This document shows positions 11,493-24,238 of a stretch of 64,000 nt of DNA, in pieces. Under the pieces are notes generated by a model. The model was given only the letters and a program-made list of their open reading frames with translations, made no database searches and had not been told where the DNA came from. Location: the NCBI GenBank assembly GCA_016490735.1, contig JAEMWC010000023.1, forward strand, positions 2,206,001 through 2,270,000, given 5' to 3'. The position numbers and the translations under genes are program-made. Each line of letters begins with the position of its first letter. Positions within the stretch are counted from its first letter, which is position 1. Source of the DNA: Pachyseris speciosa (lineage: Eukaryota; Cnidaria; Anthozoa; Scleractinia; Pachyseridae).

Positions 11493-11760
11493 CCGTGGAG
11501 GGGGGTACTATAAAAAATTTAATACGGGGAGGTTCCGCCCAGAGGTTCGAACCCTTACCCTTTTATATACCATTTTTCACAGAAACACTCATTTCTTTCA
11601 CGGGAACATATGAACCCACAATTGACCTGCTCACAACGTCAGTGACTTCATAGCTCAGTTGGTTAGAGCATCGCACCGGTAATCGCGAGGTCACGGGTTC
11701 AAACCCCGTTTCACAATTGCATAAATTGCGTTCACAACTGGGACGATCATTCTTCATTTG
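11493..11760 (+). repeat. Partial G-run element followed by tRNA-like SINE
   Basis: About 11496-11575 repeats the left end of the 10959-11330 element. About 11643-11705 then reads like a tRNA: tagctcagttggttagagc is an A box and cgggttcaaacccc a B box. The anticodon arm does not fold cleanly and the acceptor stem is absent, so I call a tRNA-derived SINE, not a tRNA gene. The minus-strand frame at 11563-11757 is just this repeat translated. Confidence 0.6.
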
Positions 11761-12055
11761 ATTTCATCAGAAGTTCATATATGATTTATTTCATATATCA
11801 TTCACAAAAGAGATTCTACTGTTTGTTCCCACTTACAACCCAGCCTTTCCGAATCTCAAAAAGATTCTCATGAAACATTGGCACACTATTCACAGAATAA
11901 CAACCTAAGCTCAAACGCACCTTTAACCAGCCACCGATTGTATCTTACAAGAAGGAAAAATCACTTAAGGTGACATTCTCAGTGTCCGCGCAAAACTTCC
12001 TTCAATCACACGACAATCACAAAATCGATCAGCGAAGCGGTTAGTTCAGTACAAA

Positions 12056-13466
12056 CTTGAAGTTCAAGTTCAAGTTCAGTTTATTCACACTTATTCAAAC
12101 ATAATATTAGCATGCAAGTCAGAATAGTAAAAAAAAAAAGTAAGAGAGAAACAAAGCTAGCTTACATGGAATACGTGGTGGCCAAAGGAGCAGAGCTTTC
12201 GAGTTGGCCACTACCACAGTGCAGTTACTAGTGAAGGGCGGTTATTTACAGAATATACATTTATTTATTAGGTAATCACTAATTAAGGCAGATAAATAGG
12301 TAAAATAAATAGATAAATTAATTAATGGAGCTAGATAATAATTGAAATTGAGTCACTGACTGTCTAGTAACAGAAGTTTGTATTATTTTTTGAAAGTATT
12401 TAGGGGCAGACACTTAACTTCAATGGATATTGCCTCCCAGATATGTGATGCCACTACTCTGAACCTTGCAAGGCCATAATTAGATCTAGAAGGTGGCCTG
12501 TATAGGTTCTGATTAGTGGCATATCTAGTATAATAATTATGACCTGAAGAAGCGAGTTAAACCAAGTCATAAAGAACAGGAGGTGTTTCATTTTTGTGAA
12601 AGTGAATTTTATACTCAACGGAGGCAACTTTTAATTTAAAAATGTTTTCTAATTTTAAGATTTCTAGTAGTGTAAAGTATGGTCCAGGACTTTCTCTTTT
12701 GTTTGCAAAGAAGATGCACCGAAGGCATTGTTTTGACTTACTTTGATTTTATTTCATTTGGTTTAGCATGCAGTTCCCCAGCTCATTAACCTAAAAATTA
12801 ATTTGTTTGAGGTATTGGGCATGTCATTAATATACAATAAAAACAACAGTGGTCCTAGCGTGGAACCTTGAGGCACGCCACTTGTGATAGTTTTCAGGCT
12901 AGATTCAGTATTCAGGGGCACCCAACGACAAGTTTCGGTAGATATCTGTTCGGTGGAGGGTAATTCGCCTTGTGCTTTCGGCGTCGATGAAAGAGTGCAC
13001 TCGGATTTTCGTAGCTAAAACGTGGCCTAGAAGATTCGCAATGGGGAAATCATAGCCCCTGAGGTTTTCGAAAAGGTCGTAATTGTTGTTTTTGGCAGTC
13101 AAAAACGTCAGCTAGCATTTTCGGAAAGAAAATAGTTCCCTAAAAAGTTCGTGGAAGTTTATTTCAGCTTGCATTTTCTCAAAGGAAGATTTTGTTCCCT
13201 AACATTTTCGGGCAAGTAAAATTTCAGCTAGGGAATCCGATGAACTTCTTCTAGCTTATGAAAACATCACTTTAAACAGACTTCAAACACCATAAGTTAC
13301 TTAAAAATGCCTATCTACAACTTTTGGTTGATTTGGCTCGTTGGGTGTCCCTGAGTATTGCCCACTTTGACATATTGCTTACGATTAGTTATATAGCTTG
13401 AGAACCATGCATGGGAGAGTCCTCGGATCCCGTACTTATATAGTTTTCCTAATAGAATATTGTGGT
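12056..13466 (-). pseudogene. Non-LTR retrotransposon reverse-transcriptase remnant, 5'-truncated
   Basis: Read on the minus strand, about 13464-13355 encodes a block ending KYGIRGLSHAWFSSYITNRK. After a nested insertion, about 12907-12790 encodes [20 protein letters not shown], the conserved RT motif of LINE-type elements. The catalytic FADD position that should follow is lost and stops appear. A C-terminal block (around 12600-12390) contains HNYYTRYATNQNLYRPPSRS. The 3' end is a short (TTGAAC)n tail at about 12056-12080. A 441-bp TIR element (12913-13353) interrupts it. It is dead, and the clade is not assigned beyond Jockey/CR1-like resemblance. Confidence 0.85.
12913..13353 (-). mobile_element. 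Second copy of the CAGGGGCACC element, nested in the RT remnant
   Basis: It has the same termini as 3357-3772 but the interior is inverted. AGTATT lies on both sides (12907-12912 and 13354-13359). Removing the element and one AGTATT restores an uninterrupted RT frame on the minus strand, so the insertion point is exact and the element is younger than the RT copy. Confidence 0.88.
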
Positions 13467-14579
13467 TGCTGATTCTCCGTTGAACATTCGCTGATTATTG
13501 CGTGTCATCTCACGATCTCTTCGAAATTTAGTGTAGGCAATATTTGATTATAATACTTGCTAGGTTTGCTGTTTTACTTGACTAATATTGTTGTGTAGCC
13601 AAACGTGCCACTATGGTCAAATTCGATTGTTCTTGGATAATTGTTCATTAGCACTGCTAAAGATGGTACTTTTTTACCTGTGGATTGAAATAAAAAGAAA
13701 AACTCACAAAATTATTAGTGATGATTTTTTTTCTCACATTTCGTTAACAAATTTGCAAGTGAATTGGATGTTAGAGCCTGTTCCAGGCTCTCAGATAGCT
13801 GTGGCGAGAAAGAGGCGTTGTTTTGCTCCTTCCACTGGTAGCTTCTGTTTTTCGTCCCTCGTCCCAATTTGTTTCACCAGCCCCAACCATTCGAAGTGCC
13901 CCGATTAGGAATGGGTGTTTTCAACTAACTTTGTGCATTGTCGACCCCAGAGCTTTCCCCTTTTAGGACTGTCTGAAGCCTAGAGACATGGACGAAATGG
14001 AGGGACTCCGGTGATCGAGAAAATTGTAACTCGCGGTAAACTCACTGGCACTGATAACACGTAACCACGAGAGAACAGATAAAAGCCATAAACAATGCGA
14101 TGAACCAAGCTGAAGTCCTAAATGAAAAGCTTGCAATAAGTGTAGGAGATCGATTGTCACAATTGGTTTTGGTTTCAATTCTGCAGCTGAGTGCCTGGTC
14201 GGAGAAAATTACACGGGGCCTTTGCCTTCACCATCTGTGGGAGAACCAAGGCACCCTTACATTTATCTCATACCACACTCACCGGCATTTTTCATCCCTA
14301 TTCTAGACAAGACACCAAAAAGCACTATTCCGAGATTGCTATTTTCCAAGTATTATCCTGAAATAAATTCTTCTTATCAATTTTCATGATTGATTTGCTG
14401 GTTAAAAAAAAAAAGAAAAACCTACCCTAAACTTAAGTCCACTGATGCAATACAATCATGAATACAATACAAAATTAACTGCTTGAAATCCATGCTCTTT
14501 ACAGTGTCGGCAGCAGGCAGAACCGGTACCTATCACCGGGAGGGAACATGTACGATGCGGGCATAATTGTTGATACTTT

Positions 14580-14976
14580 TAAAACCGATCAAGTTAAAAT
14601 TAATTGCTGATATTGTATTTGTTTTACGGCATTTTGCATTTATGCCATGCGCCAGCTTCAGCTTGTGTTTCGGCATTTTCACCTCCCTTCCCCCCCCCCC
14701 CCCACCCCTCCGCTCCCACCAACTCAAGGCCCTCTTGCCCCCTCACCCCACTCTTCGTAGAATAAAAACTAAAACCTTCCGACTCTCATGAGAAGGCGTT
14801 TGTTAATGACTTGTTGCTTTGGAAACAAACTTCCGGTTTCCGTGGTAAGCTGATGTTCTCTGGAAGAATTCTGTACGCTGATTGGTGTATTCTGGAGGTG
14901 TGCGTGTTGACGTGTCACGAGCGCCCTCGGTTAAACTTTTGTGGCCAGCGATATCTACGCATTTTGATCGATAAAG
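14580..14976 (+). promoter_or_regulatory. Probable PMM promoter / 5' UTR region
   Basis: This is the sequence upstream of the intact PMM start. Parts of it (the gcattttgcatttatgccatgcg block at about 14630 and the bases just before the ATG) are conserved in copies A (about 4780-4906) and B (about 9660-9785). Copy C differs by a C-rich insertion at 14685-14720 and adjoining sequence to about 14900. No TATA box in a convincing position was seen, and the transcription start is not determinable. Confidence 0.4.
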
Positions 14977-17900
14977 ATGGCGGCTGTGATCGAATCGAGA
15001 GACACTTTGTGTTTATTTGATGTGGATGGCACTGTTACTCCCGCCAGATTGGTGAGTTTAATATATTGCTTAACTTTTTTGCGAGCAAAATCCTTATTTG
15101 CTTATTTTTTCGTAAATTTGCTTTGTTGATTGCTTATGTGAAGGCATTACGCAATATAATTTGAAGCCTTGGCTCCTCAACCTTTTTCAGGTTGTCACCC
15201 CCGAAATGAAGGAATTTATGAAGAATCTTCGTAAAAAGGTTGCAGTTGCTTTAGTTGGTGGTTCCGATTTTCCAAAACTTGAAGAACAGATGGGAGGAGA
15301 CAACGGTGAGAACTGAGGCCATTTAAGTACTTAATTCTTTATGTACATGTAGTCGCTTCAATAATGCTGGAAGCAACGGATGGAATAAACCTTAACGTAG
15401 ATGACCCAAGAAACAGCGAAGAATGGAAGAAATAAACGTACGGTGAAACATCACATGACACATCGGTCAGTATTAGGTCCGTTCCGCCTCAGCCCCTTCT
15501 CACTTTGACTTGAAATTACACAAAGTAAAACTTATTTCAAACAGACGGATGTACAGTGTAGCTTGAAAAACTCGAAAAAATTCAGGGGAATCGGCGCCTT
15601 GAACCCAAAGCATTCGCTTCTTTATGATATCCAGATCTACTGTAGACCAACCAGGACTAGCTGCTGAAATTAATTTTCCAATTTTTTCCCCATATTTTAT
15701 ATGGAGCTAAAGTCACAATAACTGTCAGAACGCTAGCGATTTTTATATCAGCTCTTAACCAAAATACCTTTTGGAATAAGGCAGATTTTTCCCTGGAATA
15801 GAGTTATTACACCTTTCAGGAACCGGCCCCTCCCACCACTTAAACCCCAAAACACTGTCCCTTGCTAAACTAATGATGATGATGATACTTTATTTATGTG
15901 TCAGTTGAGAATCTAGCTTCTACAGTTGTAAGTGACAAGGAGCTAATTGGGGACTCAGTATATCCAGATGATACCTAGGATTCTCTATATGTGTATGTCA
16001 CTCCCATAAGGGTGGGGAATATAAAATTGATTTGTAAACTTCAGCTACACCTGTAGCATCCTGGCCAATGGGATCCAATGTTAATCTGACACATCGCATT
16101 GTACTGTAACTTTTGAAACTGAGGTAGCCACATGATGCAATGTTAAGTGCAACATTTCATGCAATTTTACCAATGCTAGAACAGGTTTGAAAGAAATACA
16201 ACTGGAAACTTATTTTGGGTGCCAAAGGTTATTCCGTTGATTAGTATAAGAGGCATTGTACTGGGCCTTTTTTGCTTCAAAAGTTAATACCCAGAAAATT
16301 GTTTTGGTTTTTTTTGGTTTTTGAAGCCACTCTCAAACAATTTTTTTTCTCTCTTTTTTTTTTTTTTTTTTTTACCAGTCACCAGTTTATATGATTATGT
16401 ATTTCCTGAAAATGGTCTTGTAGCTTACAAGAATGGAGAACTGTTCCACCGGCAGGTAGGTTTGTTAAAGCTATAAACTGTACATCTAGGTGATGAAGGG
16501 CAGGAAGTTCAAGAAAATGCCTGTCTTCAACAAAGCAGTGAGAATACATGTACATGTAGCTCAGGAGAGAAGTCAATGGTCACAACTTGTCAGGTTATTA
16601 CATTTTATGTACAGCTGTAGTTATGCCATGGCAACACAGAAGTGAGTGAGTGAGTGAGTGAGTGAGTGATTGACTGATGTGACACAACCCTTTCTTGACC
16701 ACAAGATCCCATTTGACTCATCCACTTAAACCAGGAACACACACACAAAAATACATATTTACAGTTGTATATATATTGCTGAAACCAAGTTATTTACAAT
16801 TGCACTCACTTGATATGTTTCAGTCAGACTTTATTATGCTGAATTTAGAATGTGGCATGTTGCTAAGAAAATTTGCATGACTTAATTTCATTAAAGCAGA
16901 TGGTTTCTTTATGACTCTTGGCAAATTTGGTCACAAATAAGTCTACTCTAATGAAATTTGATGTGAGCTCAAATTGCTTACTGTAAAACAAACCAAACTC
17001 TTAACTGTAGACTTTCCACCAATAAGACATGAAAAACTAATCACCCAAAAATTGGAAATCACAAAACTCAATGTGCTCGACTCAGTATTGAGTGCACTCT
17101 ACATGAAAAATGTATCATTCAGCATCTTTTATATTGTAGGTAATGTTTTTACTAGTGAATGTGTTGAACAGTCCTACACTAGATAACATTTTTGTGATTA
17201 CTTTTTGTTTTCTTCATGTTAAGAGTATAAAGCAATTTCTGGGAGAGGAAAAGATCAAAACATTTGTCAACTTTTGCTTAACGTATATTGCTGGTTTGGA
17301 CATTCCTGTAAAGAGGTAATTTAAATGTAGATCACAGCATTAAACAAACATGGTTTGAATTCGTGGGACAAGTTGCAGGGACCAAATTTTTGGTCCCTGC
17401 GACTAGATTTTCTAATTGATTGGGTAGTTCACACGAAGGGACTTGGTCCCCGGGACTAGTCGCGGGGACTAGTCGCAGGGACTAGTCCCTCCGTGTGTGC
17501 CGACCTTAATATTAATTTTTGCACGCATGTATCTTTTATCATTTCTGTTCATGAAGTGAATGTTTGGTCAATTAGATGCTGGGCTTAGAAGATGAATGAG
17601 GCAGAGTTATCACTGCAGTCATGAGTTTGACTTGTATAGTTTTGAATCACATTACAGTAGTTCTCCACAAACTGAAACAAGCTCAGTGGTGGAGTGTTCA
17701 CTGGTTAATCTGGAAAGTCATGAGTTCAATCCCAATGTGGACTCAGAAATTAACCTTTTAAGACTAAGACATTAGTCTTAGTAGTAACAAAATTATTACT
17801 ACTAAACTGAAATTAGTGTAGTAAATCACACAAGCTCAAGTACAATTTGTGATTAATAGGTACAAGTGATTTTGAAAGTTCTCAAAATTTTGGCAAGTGC

Positions 17901-20267
17901 AATTTGAGAACTTTCAAAATTGTGAGTATCTATTAATCAAAAATTGTACGAGAAGGTTGTACAATTTTTTATTTATAGTACATTCAACAAAATTTTCCGC
18001 TTATGATTGCGCTTACATGCTGTTGCTATGGAAATGTACTAGGACTCCCGCTGAGTACAATTTGGGATTAATTTTACTGCTCTCAACCAATCAAAATTGA
18101 GCAATTTTGTTGAGCGCACTATAAGTTATAAAACTACATGTACTATTTAACAAACAGATTCCATGTTGCCATGTGTCTGTCAGTAATAGATCACAGATGA
18201 TGTCAAAATGTGGTAAAACAAAGAAATGGCATACGAGCTGCAGGCGAGTGTGTCACTGATGTTTTTACCACATTTTGACGTTTTCTGTGATCTATTACTG
18301 AACAGACGCACGGCAACATGGAATCTATTTGTTTTATATAATAAAGAAACAAAATACAAGGGAAAAACTTGTTTATTTTCACATTTCTGGAAAAATAGTT
18401 TTTAGTGATGATGTAATCTGTGCATCTGTCCTCTAATAGATCATAGCTAAGAACCAATCACAACACGCGAACTAGTCACCTTATTATATAAAATAAATTA
18501 ATAATGGATTTAGCCCCGGCCTGTACTTTTTCTTTGCAGAACAATACAATTACCACAGTCTTGATTAATTATTTTGACTAAATTCACATGTAGATGTACA
18601 GGTAGTCCAGAAGATACGTGTATTTATTTATTTATTTATTTAGTGACTTCTATGTAGTGGAAAATAAAAGGCACTAAATGAGGGACTAACATACGGACTC
18701 GAAGTCCCAGCGAGGTCAGGTATTATTAATTACTATATTTTACAGAGGGACATTTGTTGAGTTTCGTAACGGAATGATAAATGTTTCACCGATTGGAAGA
18801 AACTGCTCACAAGAAGAAAGGATAGCATTCTTTGAATATGATAAAGTAAGTGACATATACAATACTTGCATGCTGCAATAGAAACCCTGCTTAGGACGGA
18901 CCTTCACAGAGCCTTTCACATAATTTGTAAGCGTAGTACTTACTGTGCACCTTATAACAGGACGGAACCATTTTTAGTGTAGATCAAAGCATAAACAAGT
19001 CATGAAACATTGCCCTGCTGGGTTTAAAAAATAACATGTTTTGTCAGGGAATACTTGAAGTTTGACATCTCACTCCACACAATTTTGGCAAGAAACTGTT
19101 GTACATTTCTGACAACTATGTGTAGGAGTTTGAAGATTTTAGTGGGCTTGTTCTGTGACCAAGAGCTGAAGCATCTTGCATCGCTTCTTGTGTTATCAAT
19201 ACATGGTCACAGCTACAGCTGTGTACACTGTTCCTGTGCAGTGGATCCCTACTTTGGCAACCTATGGCCCAATACGCTGTAGTTAAGACCAGCACCTTAA
19301 GAAGCTTTTTAACTCCTTTTCTTTTTTATAGGTTCACAAAATTAGGGATACATTTGTGTCAGTTTTGAGAGAAAGGTTTGCTGATTATGGACTACAGCTT
19401 AGTATAGGAGGTCAGATTAGTTTTGATGTCTTCCCAAAAGGATGGGACAAGACATACTGCCTCAAACACGTGGAAAATGATGGTTACAAGACCATTCATT
19501 TCTTTGGTGATAAATGCTACCAGGTACTGTTTTCATGTTCAACTTTTTATCTGGGGACGATCCTTCCACTTTTGCGTGTTATACTGTCATTATTTTGTAA
19601 CTGAATTTTAGTCCAAATGTGAACTGTTGGTACATGTAAATGATTTTTTCTATGTCAACAAAACTAGCCTAGTCATGTATGTTAAGTTCTCAGATGGTTG
19701 GGTTGTGTGAGCTAACACAACAAGAACAAGCGAAGAAAATCAACAGAGACCCTGATCACATCACTGCGGTGTATTTGAACCTCTGCAGCAGCGTAGGTCA
19801 AATAGATTGGTATGCTACTCCCCATCCCAAACCCAATGCATCATTGTATGCAGGGCATCCTACTCCCTTTCTTTCACCCACCTTATTCACCACTAAATCT
19901 TATTTGCGTATTCTCGTTGTTTTGGTTCAGTTGCCCAACTATCTGAGAACCGGAAACACTCACTGACTACAAAACCCGAACTTTAATTTTTCGTTCGTAT
20001 GAATTCTGCAGTCTTCTAATTTCCTTTTTTCTTTCTGTTGTTTTGTCGTGATTGACGTATGTTCTGTCACACAATGCATAGAAATTGTAGTTGTATTTCC
20101 CCCTATTAAAAGTACATTTGGTATACAAAGCACAAGCAATTTTATGCTCTTTATCGTAGGGAGGAAATGATTATGAAATTTACATGGATGAGCGAACCAT
20201 TGGACATAAAGTAACTTCACCAGAAGATACTATGAACCAGCTCAGGGAACTATTCTACACCGGCTAA
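14977..20267 (+). CDS. PMM2: Phosphomannomutase, complete, seven exons
   Basis: Exons are 14977-15051, 15191-15305, 16379-16455, 17224-17315, 18746-18845, 19332-19523 and 20160-20267 (stop TAA). All have GT-AG introns and the phases join to a 252-residue protein (human PMM2 is 246). The enzyme converts mannose-6-phosphate to mannose-1-phosphate for GDP-mannose and glycosylation in the cytosol. The HAD nucleophile motif DVDGT gives Asp15 and Asp17; VVGGSDF-like [39 protein letters not shown] and the metal-site GGNDYEI all follow in family order. PMM1 and PMM2 are hard to separate here; PMM2 is my preference. Exon 1 is the last of three tandem copies. The introns carry foldback elements. Confidence 0.95.
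16642..16669 (+). repeat. (GTGA)n microsatellite in PMM intron 3
   Basis: About seven perfect gtga units. Confidence 0.9.
17360..17515. repeat. Palindromic 'gggactagtcgcagggacta' repeat cluster in PMM intron 4
   Basis: Inverted and direct repeats of a gggactagtc motif occur, with a short perfect hairpin at gggaccaaatttttggtccc (about 17379). This resembles a compact foldback element. No coding. Confidence 0.65.
17843..17956. repeat. Foldback repeat in PMM intron 4
   Basis: gtacaatttgtgattaatag on the left is matched by its inverse near 17930-17956. The inner arms gaaagttctcaaaatt and aatttgagaactttc also pair. Confidence 0.75.
18150..18350. mobile_element. Foldback element with arms of about 70 bp in PMM intron 4
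   Basis: The left arm starting attccatgttgccatgtgtc and the right arm ending cggcaacatggaat pair over about 70 bp, including agtaatagatcacaga. There is a small unique centre and no coding. Confidence 0.8.
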
Positions 20268-20295
20268 AGTTCACGATTCTATGGCTTCTGTGTAA

Positions 20296-20371
<76 letters not shown>
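20296..20371 (+). repeat. (ATT)n microsatellite
   Basis: About 25 uninterrupted units lie just downstream of the PMM stop, probably inside or near its 3' UTR. Confidence 0.95.
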
Positions 20372-20372
<1 letters not shown>

Positions 20373-21437
20373 TCTAAGCAAATCTCTGAGTGTTAGTTTA
20401 TATGTGGAAACTACAGGAAAATGTGCCATGTCGTTGTACATGCGAGAAACCCAAATTATTTTTAGCCAAGGTGATACAACTTTACACTACTGTATATATC
20501 AAACATACAGTTGTACATGTAAGTTAAAGTAAACGGTATATACATGCACGTATTGTATTCAGGACAAAAAATATAGTTATCGGAAATCAAGGGGGGGGGG
20601 GTTCGTTTCGATTTTGCGGGCGCTTAAAATTATCCCTGCCTATTCGAGGGTAAAATGGTTAATAAAAATTGAGAACTTACTTCACGGCCTGACACTTGTA
20701 TTTGGTAATTTGGCGCCTCGTGAGCCTACCTTACCAAGCCACGCAGCACGTGGTCAATTATGTTGTTAAACACTCTGCTTTCTTTCCATGTTCTTATTAG
20801 CTCAGTAAGACCACACAGATTATTCACTATAGAACTAAATTGGACTTCATATCTGTAGACAGTTTAAAGTCCTTTTAAAGCGAAGTATTTGGAGACTGAT
20901 CGGCATGGTACTGTGTTTCTGTTTGAATGCACTACTTCCGGAAAACCGACGTCCCTAATTGTTTGGAAAACGTTTTTAGTATGTGTTTAAATGATCTAGT
21001 TTAAAACTCACAGATTCGCAACAAACTTACCAGATTTTAACTCTCAAAGTAACAACCCAGATAAAGACAGTTTTGTTCAGTTTTATTGATACTTTTTGCC
21101 ATCCAACATGTTGCACTTGCAGGTCACAATTACAACTAACTTTGGCTTACGGCCCCATATTGGCTTCAACTTTATTTGGCCCTGTTCATCAGTCCCCGCC
21201 CCAAGCCAGAATCGCTATATTTCCGCAAAACAACACAAATGACGAGTAACAAATCGTGGAATTGTGGAAAGAACACCCTATTGATAAAATTGAGTTTTTT
21301 TCCGACCGCCTTTATGAGGTATGGAAAAAAGTCGCGCGGTCGTACCACTGAGACGACACACCCTGCGCAAAACCATTTGAAATGAGGTTGGGCCGATATA
21401 GCTCACAGATTCTGCTGTCAAACTATCACAGGGTTCC

Positions 21438-21438
<1 letters not shown>

Positions 21439-21495
<57 letters not shown>
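21439..21495 (+). repeat. (AAT)n microsatellite
   Basis: About 19 perfect aat units. Confidence 0.95.
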
Positions 21496-21923
21496 CGTGT
21501 ACAATTATCGGCCATTCTTGGAACTGCTGACCTGTTGCGGAAAGTGTTGTGTCTCTAAGCTACGGGGAGTTGCTGAGACACAATCAACACTACCTAGTAA
21601 GAAAAATGGAGAGAATCGAATAATAATAAAAATATCTTTATCGAGGAGGTCGCCGTCACCCGCGGGTGGTTTTCACGTGAGTTCTGTCAAAGTAGCAAAA
21701 AGTAAAAAAGAATTAAAAACATTTAGTGGTAAAAACGTGATAACTACATTAAACGATGTAGCAGCGGCCTCCATCACTTTGGGAATTAGCAGGCCTAAGG
21801 GCCGCAACTTTACCCGAATTTTAAAAAATACGTGAGTCATTGAAGAAATAATATGGTAAACACAACTGCGGAATAAGCATGTTTAATTCTCTCCCATTCA
21901 CTCTTTTGTTGAAGAGTAAAATA

Positions 21924-22049
21924 CTACGCTGTTCCACATGCATGGCGCTTTAGGGAACACAGCTTCTCTTCCAATGATTTCTTGAGGTCTGTCAGTTTTT
22001 TCTTCATGAAGACAAAGTACATGCAGGGATTAGGGTTCGTTACCACTTA
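21924..22049 (-). pseudogene. Possible rhodopsin-like GPCR C-terminal fragment
   Basis: A minus-strand frame contains NPNPCMYFVFMKKKLTDLKK and then a short Lys-rich tail and a TAG. The NPxxY-like motif and basic helix 8 resemble the end of a rhodopsin-like receptor. Only the last part of TM7 is present; upstream the frame hits a stop and becomes an unrelated repeat. It could be a chance resemblance or the scar of a lost receptor gene. Confidence 0.3.
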
Positions 22050-24112
22050 TTTTGGACCGGACTGATACCTTCGGGAGCCGTTCCCCTTTGGGTGGGTTGT
22101 TACTTTAAGAAATCACAGTTAGGTCCAAAAATTAACGTACTTTCTGGGATCCGCTACTTTCGGGACCTTTTCGGATTATGGCGAACAACAAACTGGCTTT
22201 GAGATTGGGTCACAGATGATCTGGTGTACCTGTCGCTTGCTGTTAACCAATAACGTGCATATGCTCCTCAATGGACGCCCCTTGTTTTATGGCAAAAGGT
22301 GAAGGAATTGGTTTAGAAGATCATTTCAATTATTCTCATAACACGTCCGTTCAATCAAGTACTGATAATCCAAAGAGAAATTAGCTATAGATACTGATTA
22401 TTGTTCAACCTCGTTTCCAGGGTCTTTCAACTCCCCACCCTTCTTGGGTGGGAAGATTGTTCGGGCTGGGAAGAGTGGGAGGGGGTGATTGAAACGCTCC
22501 TCTTCTCAACAGACATAAGGCTGCAGAGGGCAACAAATACTAAACAGGCCATCATTTTATTCTAGCGCATTTTCTTTATCAAAATTACAAATTTGCTATA
22601 AGAATTCTGTTAATTATTTCAGGCACAATTCGATTTCTTTTCGACAGTTTCATCTTTTTTCGATTTCGATGCGCATGACCTTTACATTTGTACAGGATCG
22701 CAAACGGTTGGAAAGATTAGGAAAGAGTCAAGAAATTTGGCACCAGGTCAGGAAAACTCCAAATTTTACCTCACAGTCAGTGAAAATCCAGCACACTTTA
22801 ATTCCTTGCTGGTCACTAGGTTTGTGAACAAGGTTTTTCGTTGGCAGAGCGATGCTGTTCACATCGATTTGTCTTCGATGATTATTAGAAATTGCTTTGC
22901 AGTCCCTCAGAAGTCAGGGAATGTTCTTATCCTGATGACTGGCAACCCCGAATTTCTTGCGCTATCCACTCTTGACGCTCCAAGGAACTGCCATGCATTG
23001 TTGAAATTCTGTAGCCCGTGAGTAAGCTCTCTCGACCCAATCCTCTGTCGCGTTGGACCTCAGTGAGAGTGACGTCATTCCCAAGGTTGCCTGGGAACGA
23101 GGTTACAATTAACGAGTACTCGCAGGCTGAGTTTTTTCAATCCATTCCTTTGGCCCATGCATAACTTCCGTCTTCCCTGACTCGTCAGTGGTGACTTGGA
23201 AGATCGTCAGCTGGAAACAGCTTACTCTGAAGGCAATACAAAAACTAAAATTCACACAACCAAGATCAATCACGAATCAAGTAGAATGGCTTTTGTCTCC
23301 CAATAACAAGGTAGTTTGGCGCTTTTTGTTGCAATGCAAGAAAATCGGATCATAAGTCAAGGATACTGGAATCAAACAACAAAGTAAGAGGTCTCGAGTG
23401 GCCCTGGCTATGCTTTTCTTGCAGAGCTATTCAGCTAAAGTCAGAGCAAACAGAAGTATCTTGGTTTACGACACAACTTCCTTAAAAATCCGCGTTTTCT
23501 TGGAACATCCTGTAATGTGCAGAATGTTTGTGCACTGACAATAGAAGACATCGTCCCAATCTCGTATCTAGAGTCTTCGTTCCCCTTGACCAGCGGTTGG
23601 GAAAGGAGCGACTCTAAAAAGTTCTTCCGCATACTTAGAATTCAGGGCAATGTTGTATTCCTGTTTTATTTCCGGTTGTTTGTATTGATTGAGAAAAAAA
23701 ATCCAATCAAAATCCTGGACCTAACGTATCTTTGACAGTCGCTCGTTTCTTCAAGTGTGTGCAGTAAGGGACGAAGACTCGAGGCACGTGATTGGCACCG
23801 CCCTCAACTGAACGACAGCATAAGTGCAACTTAACCTTACTTCAGATAGTGCATGAACGGAAAAGACTGTCCGCTCAACATGTTATATCACTACAACGCA
23901 TGAAGGCCGGGCAACGTACCAACGATAAGCTAGCAAACGTTCACAAAAAAAATAATACCCAAAGAAAAAGGAAACTTTCATAACAACAAATACCCAAAGA
24001 AGTTCTTTTCTTATTTCTAGCACCCCTCCGCTCCTCGCGCCAGGTTTCCGCTTATCGTGCGCTCTCTCGGCGACTGTACACAAAAGCACTTCTAGCTGTT
24101 GACAACATAAAT

Positions 24113-24238
24113 TCCTCTTACTAACCGAGATCGAGGTTCGCACTGTAAGTTACGGACCGAGTTGGGGCCACAAATTAATGAGAAAAAACGAGTATCCGTA
24201 ACTTACAGTACGGACCTAGAAAACGAGGTTAGTAAGAT
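24113..24238. mobile_element. Small foldback element (about 125 bp)
   Basis: The ends cttactaacc and ggttagtaag flank arms carrying actgtaagttacgg and its inverse. It lies just beyond the last identified SNX14 exon. Confidence 0.7.

Larger units (their letters stand above)
9936..15130. repeat. Copy C of the tandem segment, carrying the working PMM exon 1
   Basis: Copy C is the most diverged of the three. Similarity to A and B begins near 9950 (aaggttaattgaacgcta) and runs with gaps to the start of PMM intron 1. It carries a G/C-ended element (10959-11330), a partial second copy of it plus a tRNA-like SINE (11493-11760), an RT remnant (12056-13466) with a nested TIR element, and a C-rich insertion just upstream of exon 1 (about 14685-14720). 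No other gene is recognised between 9936 and 14976. Confidence 0.7.

Noticed and set aside
11640..11715. A tRNA-Thr-like gene
   Set aside because: The A and B boxes are good, but the anticodon arm has a bulge, position 33 is not T and there is no acceptor stem. SINE origin is the better reading.
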